A DNA stretch of 64,000 nucleotides from Mesodorylaimus sp. YZB2_4 (taxonomy: Eukaryota; Nematoda; Enoplea; Dorylaimida; Dorylaimidae): contig JASANH010000626.1 of assembly GCA_030248295.1 (NCBI GenBank), forward strand, positions 434,001-498,000. The letters are read 5' to 3'. Both the position numbers and the translations under genes were made by a program. Below, piece after piece: positions 38,114-47,732 of this stretch (the stretch's first letter is position 1; each line of letters begins with the position of its first letter). The notes beneath the pieces were generated by a model. That model did not search any database and had not been told where the DNA came from. It was given only the letters and a program-made list of their open reading frames with translations.

Positions 38114-38341
38114 TCACTTTTTCGAGCCACTCATTTGCTTCAGACGTTGCTTCGGGATCAGGTAAGGAGCCGCCTTCAGTTTCAAAGTTGGTCCTCGCCG
38201 AATCGATCTCGGCATCAGGTCCTCATCGACCACAGTTTCAACAGAGCCATCGTTATCCTCGATTATGTATTCGGCCATTGCACTCACACTGACCAAGGCC
38301 ACCACGAAGACCAGAGCCAGCATAAAAGTTATCTTTGACAT
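38114..38341 (-). CDS. Small secreted peptide precursor, 75 aa
   Basis: Single-exon frame with a textbook signal peptide (MSKITFMLALVFVVALVSVS, cleavage near AMA|E at about residue 23). The mature part is acidic first (EYIIEDNDGSVETVVDEDL), then basic after a dibasic RR at about 48-49, ending GSKK. This acidic-spacer, dibasic, basic-tail layout resembles processed peptide hormones or cationic antimicrobial peptides. It has no cysteines. A TATA-like element lies 93 bases upstream of the ATG in the right orientation. Not recognised as a known family. The signal peptide plus TATA context makes it more credible than other short frames here. Confidence 0.6.
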   Translation of the reverse strand: MSKITFMLALVFVVALVSVSAMAEYIIEDNDGSVETVVDEDLMPRSIRRGPTLKLKAAPYLIPKQRLKQMSGSKK

Positions 38342-39336
38342 TGCTTGCGCGGAAAGACTGTCTTGTCTCGAGTCTAAAGCAGAAGAAGCTCACAAGCTAG
38401 GACGTCTAGAACAATGGCCCCGTGCACTAACGGCCTATTTATGGCTAAGATGAGACAAGGAGTGAGAACGCTGTCAGCTAATGAACCGAGCGGGTTCGTA
38501 GGTGCTAGGGCAATACGGAAGCAAAATATATATGACTAGTCAAAGCCCAGCCAACCCGTGCCCAATGGCTTATTCGTTTAGACAAGCTTACAACAAATTA
38601 ACAAGGAACAGAACGGAAGCCACAGCAATGAAGAACAGACATGAATGCGCCGAGACCCCTGATTACTTACTTGACCACTATTATCTTCCGCTCGTTCTAA
38701 CCCGTCTAAGGGGGCTTGTTTTTGACGATGAGAAGCCGTGAAAGTGAGCACGAGCAATGAGAACTGAGCATTTGCAACAACCCTAATATTCAGCTTATTT
38801 CGCTCTCCTGACTCTTTTTGAGGCCGGCAAGGCGAACATGCAATTATATGCACTCGATTAACCTAATGTATTGGAAAAAGTAGAGATGACGTGAAGAAAT
38901 AGTAATCGTTCTAGAGAGCTTGAGGGCCTCAAATTGTTTATAAAACGCGTAATAGTCTCATGTGTCACACAACAGAGTGTCATCGATTTCCACACAGTGT
39001 GAAAAACTCAATCCGACAACACAAACGCCCGCTCACGTCGATTCCATCCTCCAGCTTCCGCTTGGCGAAGATTTTAGCTAGCTCGAGTATAATTATATCA
39101 GATCGGACACGCAGAACTAGGCCACTGATTCGAGTAGGCGTCCCTGTTAGTGACACTCGGTCTTTGGAGGCGACCACCCATTACGGGCATGCACCACAAG
39201 ATGACTGGAATAAATGGTGACTAATTTTGGAATAACCTCTCGATTTTCAAAGCAATTAAGGGCAATGAACCTTATTTTAAACGTTTCCAAAAACCACAGA
39301 GGATTGCATTTCATACGCGAGTATGATCAAAACGGA
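38342..39336. other. Intergenic region before the oxidase fragment
   Basis: Apart from the TATA-like element of the peptide gene, nothing is recognised in this 1-kb stretch. Open frames are under 100 codons and in conflicting orientations. Confidence 0.4.
38434..38444 (-). promoter_or_regulatory. TATA-like box of the small secreted peptide gene
   Basis: CCATAAATAGG on the minus strand, 93 bases upstream of the start codon, would place transcription start about 60-65 bases before the ATG. Confidence 0.4.
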
Positions 39337-39935
39337 CTAATGACAAAGAAAAACAAGAAAGCACATTACCAAAACTGTCATCGCACTGCGCATACGGCCT
39401 CCAGCAGCACTTGATAAGGTGATTTGAGGCCTATCATAGGTCGGCTCGAACACACCGCACTTGGGGAAATTGGATGGAGGCACGGGCATTTGATCGCGTT
39501 CACCCACTCGTATCGCAACGGCCATTCAACTCATGTGGTGGATCATGATGTGGCAATGCATCACCCACCAACCAGGGTTGTCAGCCTTGAATCGCAGGGC
39601 CACATAGCCGCCCACGGGCAGAACGACCGTGTCCTTGAAAACGGGATTTTTCAGACTCATATCGGGCACATTGCCATTGAGCCAGCTAGAATTAGCCCAT
39701 CGCAAATTGTCACATTGCTCCCCAGAATTGGCACACGGAACGTCTTGATTGTTGGTTTCCAAGTAGCTCGTCGTTTTATTGTATTGAGCATATCCCACCT
39801 TAACCACATGGAAATGAGTGCCGTGCAGATGGACTGGATGATGGAAACCGTCTTCCATGACAGCACCGGCTCCAGCGTTGTACAGAGTCAGTTGCACAAT
39901 ACTGCAGTAGCGTGATATTCAATGTATACGTGCAC
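39337..39935 (-). pseudogene. Multicopper oxidase pseudogene, 3' exon only
   Basis: Closely matches exon 2 of the intact oxidase at 45 kb, including an acceptor at the same place (CTTCTAG then GTGCACGTATAC). The copper motifs ([23 protein letters not shown]), the segment [14 protein letters not shown] and a hydrophobic GPI-signal-like end (MTVLVMCFLVFLCH) are all present. It is broken twice: a one-base gain just after the exon start (CTACTGCAG where the intact gene has CTGGGCA) shifts the frame, and a TGA replaces the glycine codons after HHM. Exon 1, encoding the first two-thirds of the enzyme, is absent from the window upstream. This is a decayed partial duplicate made at the DNA level. Confidence 0.85.
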
Positions 39936-40100
39936 CTAGAAGGATAATTTTAAAAGATAGGCTGGCGAAAAGAGAGTATCACAGGATAACACATTGACCT
40001 AGCCTCCGTGGCTTCGTGCCTGTATCTCTTGGACAGGGACTATTCTTTTATCCAGCCTCCCTTCTTATCAGACTGCAATGCATTCCCCCTTATCTATTAC

Positions 40101-40172
40101 CTGTTTTCTTTGAGAATATACACGCCCTCCACGTTACCGCATAGGCCGCGTGTACATTCCCAAAGAAAACAG
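40101..40172. mobile_element. Foldback element (MITE-like)
   Basis: A 25-base left arm (40101-40125, starting CTGTTTTCTTTGAGAAT) faces a 25-base right arm (40148-40172, ending CCCAAAGAAAACAG) across a 22-base loop; 23 of 25 pairs match. Such a hairpin is typical of foldback or miniature inverted-repeat elements. A clear target-site duplication was not found. Confidence 0.6.
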
Positions 40173-40200
40173 ATACTGTAAATCACTTTGATTTCCCGGT

Positions 40201-40260
40201 ACCCAATTTTCGCGGTTCTGGACTTTTGCAAAATTTCGCGTATACAAATTTTCGCGGAAC
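40201..40260 (+). repeat. Short AATTTTCGCGG-type tandem motifs
   Basis: Three close variants of AATTTTCGCGG occur within about 50 bases (AATTTTCGCGG, AAATTTCGCG, AAATTTTCGCGG), more than expected by chance. They sit between the foldback element and a TATA-like box before the LINE remnant. Confidence 0.5.
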
Positions 40261-40282
40261 AGGCTGGAGTTGCGTACCCGGG

Positions 40283-40290
40283 TATAAATA
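40283..40290 (+). promoter_or_regulatory. TATA-like box before the LINE remnant
   Basis: TATAAATA on the plus strand, directly upstream of decayed retrotransposon sequence. Possibly coincidental. Confidence 0.2.
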
Positions 40291-40399
40291 CAAAGATATT
40301 GTCTTTCAGGCCGATGCTTTTAATGCGTAAATTATTGGCAAAACAGAAGGCAGCTTGGCATTCAGCTTTCGATTATTTCTTTGGAAAGGTTCGACATGC

Positions 40400-41183
40400 C
40401 AAGCTGAGGGGCCTGGGAGATATTTAAGTTCCAAAATTTTATAAGGATGTACGCAGGGCCGTAATAGCTTCTAATTTCTCTATGATTTAAGATGACAGAA
40501 TAAGTATAGACGAAAAGACGTACCCAACAAAGAGTGTTAAGACAAAGCTGTTTTATGAACATATGATAGGGAAAAAGGTCGGTAAGGCCACGAAGGCAAT
40601 GCAAGACTACTGGAAGGAAAAGCTGAGAAGCGAGCAAATGGATTTTAGCTTATACTGGAGATTAAATAAAACAAAATACGTGGATGGACCATGGGATGGA
40701 CTTACACGCAGTATACACTTTTCCATGCTTCACAAAGCACCAGAAGTAAGATTTCGCACTTCTCGGAGGTCGATGCAAATTGCAAGTATTGTAGAATAGG
40801 TCTTGGTCTGCTTAAACATGAAAATGTGTACCATGTTTTCGTTCAATGTTACGAGCAGAGCTCTTCTGGGAACGGGTGCAGGGCCCATTGCGCGAGATTG
40901 ACCCGTCTATAATGGCCAGTGAGGAAAATAAAATTTTTGGCGTGACAAGTAAAATTGCGACCATGTCACCTCAATCGAAAACATGGTTGTGCAGTCAGCA
41001 CAGAGGCGTATATGATTTGCTCGAACCGATTTGAGGATAAAGGTGATGTAGTCAATTTATGGGACTCCTTGCTAACACGATTGAAGGTTTTAATGAAACG
41101 AGCTAGGTATATACTGATCGTGAGACCAAGCATGTTACAAGAACGTTTGGAAAAGTTGCTATCTCTAAAGTTTTTTGAGTAGA
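40400..41183 (+). mobile_element. Non-LTR retrotransposon remnant (3' end of RT ORF)
   Basis: Broken open frames on the plus strand together spell the pattern found after the reverse-transcriptase domain of many LINEs: a basic stretch (YWKEKLRSEQMDFSLYWRLN), then KISHFSEVDANCKYC and HENVYHVFVQC. That is the C-x2-C ... H-x4-C zf-RVT arrangement, followed by ELFWERV. The frame changes at least twice and the catalytic RT core (YxDD) is absent, so this is dead sequence. Assignment rests on pattern recognition of the zf-RVT tail. Confidence 0.45.
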
Positions 41184-41754
41184 TATTTGGTTTTTTCCCT
41201 TTTTCAATGTTGGGGCAGGAAAAACAGTGTTTGTGCGATGTGATATATGTTATGATGTTATGTGGACGAGTTTTTGTGCTAACTGATGAAATTAGTGAGT
41301 CAGGTGGAGGATTGATGCGCGACTTGGAATATTGACTTATGGCTTCTCCTCTTTCGTTTTTTGTGTCGATGAGGTCTGCAAATATTATTAAAATCTGAGC
41401 GGGGAAAAAACTGCATCAAATTATGTCCCAACGGGGGTAGCTAATTGGCTGGAAATGTTTTGCTGCGCTTTAACGGCAGCAGCTTATTTCTGGCTGGGGC
41501 AATGAACTACTGTAGTACTGGAACGTGTATGCCGTGCCGTAAAAGTGCCCCCATGGGACATAAAATTTCAATGGTCCAGAAGAGGTCATACCAGTATTCG
41601 AGGGAGACACATTCGAGTGAGACTTCAACGTTTAAGATGGAGCCAGTACAATTTTGGAACTTACGAGCAAATTTTAGAAGCGAAATTCTGGATAAATTTT
41701 CGATTTACACGCAGAAAGATCTTCAAAATTCCCTCAGCCCCGGGGTCAACTAAT

Positions 41755-42282
41755 CTAATGATCAACTTCGGTCATGCGAAGCGAAACCACGGCAAGATAA
41801 AGCTGCAATTGCAGCTGTTGCAGCTCAATCTGCAGTTTCTGTCGCAGGGTTTCGTCCACCTTCCTCGGAGCCGCAGAGAGTGCACTCAGCACACGGCTTC
41901 CCTGTTTCCCTCGGGTGCCTAAATCATTCCTAGTCATATCGTCGAGTCTGTTTGTAGTGTGGTAGACTTACTGGCGGAAGTGGTCGTAGTCCTTGACGGT
42001 TTCGCGGCACAGATAAGCACATCTTGACTCTGCGCTGGCAGGTCAATTTGTCGCATTCTTCCAGATTTTCCAGTGGCCGATGGTACTTGCGGCAGTTACG
42101 CACGACCACGTCAGTCATCATTTCGACGCTATAATATCTCCATCTAGAAAGCATACGATAAAGCCCACGAGTTTTGGCAGTTGGGGCACCAATGGCGGCG
42201 ACATTTGGGATTTTTGCACTTAAACGTTTTCAATTCGTCAACCAGAATGTCGATCTGTTCGGCGTACCCGCAGCCGTAGAAC
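41755..42282 (-). pseudogene. RNF216-like RBR E3 ubiquitin ligase pseudogene
   Basis: Exon-like piece one begins after a TTGCAG acceptor at 42282 and reads FYGCGYAEQIDILVDELKTF then CKNPKCRRHWCPNCQ, an IBR-type zinc module. Piece two reads VEMMTDVVVRNCRKYHRP, ECDKLTC, then KMC, and one frame over YLCRETVKDYDHFRQ before a GTAAGT donor at 41971; this is the RING2-type module and tail typical of RNF216/TRIAD3. Damage: one extra T between KMC and YLC shifts the frame, a zinc Cys is Tyr (CRKY) and a CG motif is RR. A possible C-terminal exon (41755-41937) follows. RING1 is not visible upstream. Confidence 0.65.
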
Positions 42283-42429
42283 CTGCAATCATGTCTGATC
42301 TCGCTGGCAAAGTCCAAAGATACACGCACAGATTTGGCAGCTCAGCCATGGCACATGCGCGGCCTTGTCGAGTACCACATCAACACGGGCACTCCTATGA
42401 CGCACGCATCCGGAGCGGGAATCGAACGG

Positions 42430-43481
42430 CCGATCGAACGTCAGAAGTGAACTGCTGTCGAGGCAGATCGAACGAATGAAGCAGCTCGCAGAGGTGAGCA
42501 AGCCTCGTGCTCTCTCAACTCGAAAAGGGAAAGTTTTCTTGCAGGGCAACTTCCGAACGGTGTACGAAGCGATGCTGACGAAGGCGGACGGATCAAAGGA
42601 GGCTGTGGCCGTGTAGGCGTTGGACCGGGTGATGAACGAGGGCGAGGGAAAGTTGGAAGACGCTCGAATCGAGATGCTGGAAGAAGCCCGAATCATGCGG
42701 GACGTGAGTGGACACCCGATTGTGGTAGCGGCGCTCGGCGTGACCATCGACGAAGAACATCCCATGACGTCATGGAAAATGTGCGCGGTAAATGCGTGAC
42801 CGAGGGCTTTCAGGGAACAGCCTGAAGAAGCTGTTGCGGCGCGACCCTCCGATCCCATTGGGCACCAAGATGCGGTTGGCCAGCGAAGCGGCGGCGGGCA
42901 CCAGACACATCCATAGCAAGGGTGAGGCCGTCGTTCGCCGCTCTACGCGGCTCATCTACATCTCGTCCCTTTCAGGCTACCTGCACTGCGACGTGACCGC
43001 TCGTAACTGCTCGGTCGAACTGAAGGGGACGTCACTGGGGCGTCTGAAGATCACGGACTTCGGGATGGCCAGGTTCGTCGGCGGAAAGAAGGAGTACCGG
43101 CTGAAGAAGGCGACTCAAATGACAGTGGTGTGGTCGGCCCGAAACGTTGAACAGTCGAGTGTGTACGGTGAGTCGGACACGTGGAACCTGGGAGTGCTCG
43201 TTTAGGAGGTAAGAATTTTGGACTCGGAGCGCATCGAAGCTGGGGCTGACTGAAGTTTGGTCTTTTAGATCCTAGAGAACGCCGCAGCCCCGTACGACGA
43301 AGAGACGGAAGCGGGAGCTGAATTCATCCTCAATCGACTGAGGGAAGGCAAGAGACTCGAGACCCCATCCGACGCGGCGCCTCCAGTTGTCGACATCGTG
43401 AGGAAGTGCTGGAACTTGGACCCGAAGGAACGGCCGTCGACAGCGGAAATCGTCGAAGTGTTCAACCGAGCAGCGACGTGA
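42430..43481 (+). pseudogene. Protein tyrosine kinase pseudogene with introns
   Basis: Exon-like pieces 42430-42491, 42545-42787, 42814-42921, 42976-43208 and 43269-43481 are separated by short introns with proper borders and together span a tyrosine-kinase domain. Seen in order: MKQLAEG, NFRTVYEAM, the beta-3 strand VAV with its lysine codon turned into TAG, the C-helix (MLEEARIMRD), SLKKLL, LHCDVTARNC (HRD has become HCD), KITDFGMARF with DFG intact, WNLGVLV followed by TAG where Trp is expected, and CWNLDPKERPSTAEIVEVF. There is also a one-base gain near VMEMCAG. HxDxTARN supports a tyrosine kinase. Two stops, a frameshift and lost catalytic residues make it inactive. Introns show it is not a retrocopy. 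Confidence 0.8.
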
Positions 43482-44109
43482 GAGCGGGCGAGAGGCAACA
43501 CCGATCTGTGATCTGAGATCTGTGATGAGAGAAATCTGTGGAATGTGTGGTCTGGCGTGGATGCTGCCTAAATGAGTGTTGAATGATGGCTGACGTAAAA
43601 AATGTGATGCAGTGGGTGTCTGTGACCGTTTGTCATGACCGAGAGTGCCCGGTGCAACAGCAGGCAACAAGATGACAAACGTTACGTGTGCACTAATCAA
43701 GAAGCAGGTTTGCTCATTCTGCTGTCACAAACGGAGCTTGATATGATTGAATAATGGATAGTTTGATGGCTTTGCAAGATTTGAGACAAAGGCAGTTCAG
43801 TATGCAGAGTCATAATGTGAAAAAGCAAAGTTCAACTTCAAGCAAAGACAAGAGAGAGACAAGAGGACAATTGTACTATGTAAATAAAGCAGTCGTCTTA
43901 CTGGCTGCTATGGGATGTCCTTGGGACCATAATGGACTAACTGTTAATCACACACAAATTCTTATCGAAGGGCCTTTCCAAGCAGTCCCTTCGATAAGGA
44001 TTTGTGACCAATCAGCCAAGGAGTACAAAGAAATGCTTCCGATGATGAAATGCTCGATTTATGAAAGACGGCTCCCTGGCCGAGGCGCGGTTGGATATTA
44101 GCGAGGAAC
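43482..44109. other. Gene-free stretch with a long hairpin
   Basis: About 630 bp after the kinase pseudogene without a credible gene. The only structured element is the foldback hairpin at 43953-44006. The 115-codon plus-strand frame at 43754 runs straight through that hairpin and shows no domain. Confidence 0.4.
43953..44006. repeat. 20-bp stem foldback hairpin
   Basis: The left arm CACAAATTCTTATCGAAGGG and its near-perfect complement CCCTTCGATAAGGATTTGTG (19 of 20 pairs) enclose a 14-base loop. Too short for a typical microRNA precursor but stable. It may be a foldback element or a structured transcript. Confidence 0.6.
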
Positions 44110-44353
44110 TTACGACTTCTTTCCTCGGCGCCAGACTCGTAGTCGAAGATCCTCGACCATTCGAAGCCTGATGCACTTTTTCAGCCACTCTTCTTCCAGA
44201 TGCGGGAGCACAACAGCCTAAATGACCAAACAATTTCCATTCCGAGGTCAAATTGTCGGTTTATCTTACCAGCTCGGCAAAAGCGTCTCGACTCAGCTTG
44301 TCATTCGGCGGTAGCGACCTTTTATTCCTAACACCTCCTAATCGCTTACACAT
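44110..44353 (-). CDS. Possible two-exon small ORF, uncertain
   Basis: Exon-like pieces 44353-44270 (from MCKRLGGV, ending DAFAEL before GTAAGA) and 44217-44110 (after TTTAG, AVVLPHLEEEWLKKCIRLRM ending RRGKKS) join in frame to 63 residues. The TAA stop overlaps a GTAAGT, so a further exon could follow. No family recognised. Given the pseudogenes on either side it may be another gene fragment. Confidence 0.25.
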
Positions 44354-44450
44354 GGGGATCTCGGGTGGCACAATTATTTGAGAGGGACAAAGAGTGAAGT
44401 GCGGGGGCGGCGAATCAGGCTTATCGTTAGTTGTGGTCAGCGGCACGTTA

Positions 44451-44523
44451 CCGGCCTCGTGGCCTGGTTGGTTAGGCGTCTGCCTCTCACGCCAGGTGCG
44501 CAGTGTTCAACTCGCGGGCCGGT
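44451..44523 (+). repeat. tRNA-Glu-like pseudogene or SINE head
   Basis: A 7-bp acceptor-like stem (CCGGCCT with GGGCCGG), an A-box (TGGCCTGGTTGG) and an anticodon loop CTCTCAC that would read CTC (Glu) are visible. The anticodon and T stems are poorly paired and the B-box (TGTTCAACTCG) is degenerate, so a functional tRNA is unlikely. Confidence 0.4.
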
Positions 44524-44988
44524 AAATCATTTCGTGTAAAATGTGTCCCTTCACCCTCGAGTGCGCATAAGCGTTTGGTGATGTGGTAAAACATGAACAC
44601 GTGGTATTCAACTTATGCTTTCGCAAGAGCCCGTAGAACCTGACACATTATTGTTTCAACACATTGCAGTGAAGTAATTTCGACTGGAATTCGAAACTGG
44701 ACGAGGACAGTGCAATAGTGTCTAAAACTAAGGATATGAGAAAAATTCTCGTTTTGTCTGCAACTTTCGCAAAGAGAACTTGATTTTGGGAGTGCCTTGA
44801 AGCAGTTTTGAATGCGGTTGAATGAAATAATTATCAGCGGTCTTGGGCTCAAACAGATGAAAGCATGCGTTAGTCTGAAGGCAAGTCTGTGATCTTCAGA
44901 GAGCATGCTGTGGCGCATCCACATAAAAAATGTACAGTACGGGTACTATTGTATACTTCGTAGTTTCGCAGCCCATATCACTGAAAAC

Positions 44989-47732
44989 TTATGCAAGCAT
45001 AAAGAATGCAAAAGCCAGAGTCGTATAAATTACAGAACTAGCAATAACTCTAGTCACCCCGGCACTCTGGGTACCGGCACTCTGGGTAGTCGCTGAAGTG
45101 GTGGTACTTATAGCTTCATAGACTGGTTCGAATACACCGCACTTTGGGAAGTTAGAAGGCGGCTTGGCCATTTGTTCGTGTTCACCCACCCGAACGGCCA
45201 TTGCCATCCCGCCCATGTGATGAACCATGATGTGGCAATGCATCACCCACCAACCGGGGTTGTCAGCCTTGAATCGCAGCACCACATAGCCGCCCACTGG
45301 CAGAACGACCGTGTCCTTGAAAACGGGATTGTATAGGTTCATATCGGGCACATTGCCATTGAGCCAGCTAGAATTAGCCCATCGCAAATTGTCACATTGC
45401 TCCCCAGAATTGGCACACGGAACGTCTTGATTGTTGGCTTCTAAGAAACCAGTGGTCTTGTTATAATGTCCATAGCCCACTTTAACCACGTGGAAATGAG
45501 TGCCGTGCAAATGGAGAGGATGATGGAAACCGTCTTCCATGTCACCACCTGCTCCAGTGTTGTATAGTACCAGTTGCACAACATTGCCCAGCGTGATATT
45601 CAACGTGTACGTGCACCTGCAATGATCAGGCATGTCACATACGAATGGGAATGTTGCCCTATTAGTATATTCCTCGCCATTATGTAAGCAGCTATGCGGC
45701 GAGGGAATGCAACACATTTTTATTAACAGGCATCTGCGCACAATATCAGTCTAATGTGTCATTATTATCTGATCTTAAACTGACCACTAGTCACAGAGGA
45801 ATGCATTGATGAACTCAAACTGCAGCTGTCTTTTGCGTAGCCTGTTTGTTTGGCTAACGATAAGAATTAAAATGCACCTTGTCTGTTTTCTTATCGCCAG
45901 GCTCTTCTGACAACAGAATTGGCACATGGCGAGTCAAGAGTGCTAAAGAATAAAAAATTATCTTACCATGTCGCGCTCGCGCTGCTAACCCAAGCTTTGT
46001 CAGGCATAAAATACAGCTTGCTGGATTGCAGATGCTTATACGTAGCGCAACGTACTGTATTGCCCATTGCCATGACTCCGTGACGGGAAAGCCATGCAAA
46101 TAGGGTCTATCACGTCCCTGGACTCCTGCGAAGAACCGCAGAAACAAGCACCGCGGGCTCAGGCCACACTTACCAACTGTTTCTTGTTCCTTTCCAGTTG
46201 TCTTCAGTGCACGTGTACATGACCTTGGATTCATTTCCATGGTAGAAGTAGGGAGGGCCCTTCGGGTACTGGAACAGCCACCCGTTCATCACGTTGTCAT
46301 AATGAAAGTTGAGGAAGTACTCCTCGAAACCTTGATTGGTGGTGTACGATTGTTGAAGAGCCTCCGTCTGTGCTTGACCAACGTACTGCATCTGCTCTAC
46401 GTTCATGCAAGTTCTGTTGAATCCGTCCGGGAAAGACGGGAACGGGCAGTTCACAACGGTGCAGGGGGAGGTGGCTGTGCAACGGGTGTGCTGCACATCG
46501 GGTGTTCGAAAGGAAACCTCGTTGCTGTACTGAATCTTCGCGAGTCCATAGAAAGGTTCCATGCGATTCCAATAGTAATCGTAGTAGTCCAAGGTCTCGA
46601 CGATCATATAATAGACGCTTCTGTCCGCTTTCTCTTTCGATATGAGCAGGAAGTCGTACCTCTCGCCCGGGAAGAGTATGATAAAGTCTGATTCCACACC
46701 TCGAATGGGAGCACCGTCGGTGGAAACCACCTGCAGCTTATGGTCCTCCACGCTGACCATAAGGGCGAGGGCCTGACCAGCGTTGATCATACGGAACAGG
46801 TAGCCCTTGCCTCCTTCCTTAACTTCGTACGTTTCTACGTCAAGTTTCCAGGGACGAGTGAGGATATCGGCTTGATTGTACCAGCCCTTCTCGTTGACAA
46901 TAATGCCTGAGAAGGGATACGATCCGCCGATATGGGACCCATCGATCATTCTGGTCGGTCTCCAGCACTCATTGTCATTCTCGTATCCATATAAGAACTT
47001 CATGGTGCGCCACAGATGGTTATACCAGAGATCTGTGCCAGCAACCGAGTTCCAGTCGTACAGGATCAACGAGTATTCTTCGTCAGGTACCAGTGATCGG
47101 CCGTCTTGCAACAGTACACCTCGATTTTCGGGCATGACAATGAAAGCCCCAAAAACACCTTCAGATCGGTCCGAGCCCAAGTGGCCGTGGTAGAAGTGGG
47201 TGCCTGGCGTGTCCGCAGTGAATCTGTATTCGAAATCGCTTCCCGCTGCGATGGGGCATTGCTGAATCAGGGCCACACCATCCATGAACCACTCGTTTTT
47301 CTTATCCATGCCGTGGAAGTGGATGGTTATGCCTTCCATGGCCAGTTTGTTGCTGAGCTTAACTACCACCTCGCTTCCATATGGCACCACCATCGTCGGG
47401 CCTGGCACTTGGCCATTGATCATGATCATGCGTCGATGCTTACCGTCAGCCTTGACCACTGAGTCAAGATCGACGTCCTGAGACAAGCTGGTAGTTGCAT
47501 TGCATGAGAAATGCTGGTCAGAGATTTTTGCCAAGTACTGACTTTGACCGACGTCATAAGTGATCACGGTGGCTAGTCCCGTTTTCTTGTTGAACAAAGC
47601 CATTGTTAGCTTCCAATCAAGCTCGAAATTGTAGACGAAAGTCTTCTGGCTTGTGTCAGGCATCACCAAAGGTTTTCCGCCTTCGGATGATCGAAAACAT
47701 AGGAGTAGAACAAGAAAGTTTAGTAGGCGCAT
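44989..47732 (-). CDS. Multicopper oxidase, probably GPI-anchored
   Basis: Two exons, 47732-46174 and 45616-44989, split by a 557-bp intron, join in frame to 728 aa. A signal peptide (MRLLNFLVLLLCF) starts a laccase/ferroxidase-type enzyme with all four copper-ligand blocks: HFHG (about 138-141), HFYHGH (179-184), HPLHLHGTH (552-560) and HCHIMVH (646-652). The axial position is Met (657), which in this family goes with a low redox potential. The C-terminus ends in a Ser/Thr-rich stretch and a hydrophobic tail (VIYTTLAFAFFMLA), fitting GPI anchoring at the cell surface. It oxidises phenols, metals or similar substrates with reduction of O2 to water; which one cannot be told. Another start 12 codons upstream is possible but fits the signal peptide less well. 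A broken paralogue of exon 2 lies 5 kb away. Confidence 0.95.

Noticed and set aside
42400..42425. B-box-like TTCGATTCCC on the minus strand
   Set aside because: No A-box or cloverleaf around it; it overlaps the readable juxtamembrane part of the kinase pseudogene.
43754..44101. 115-codon plus-strand frame
   Set aside because: Its middle is the palindromic hairpin at 43953-44006 and nothing in it resembles a protein domain.
44451..44523. Functional tRNA-Glu(CTC)
   Set aside because: Acceptor stem and anticodon loop fit, but anticodon and T stems mispair and the B-box is weak; kept only as a tRNA-like repeat.
46239..46691. 150-codon plus-strand frame over the multicopper oxidase
   Set aside because: Complement of conserved oxidase sequence with no features of its own.
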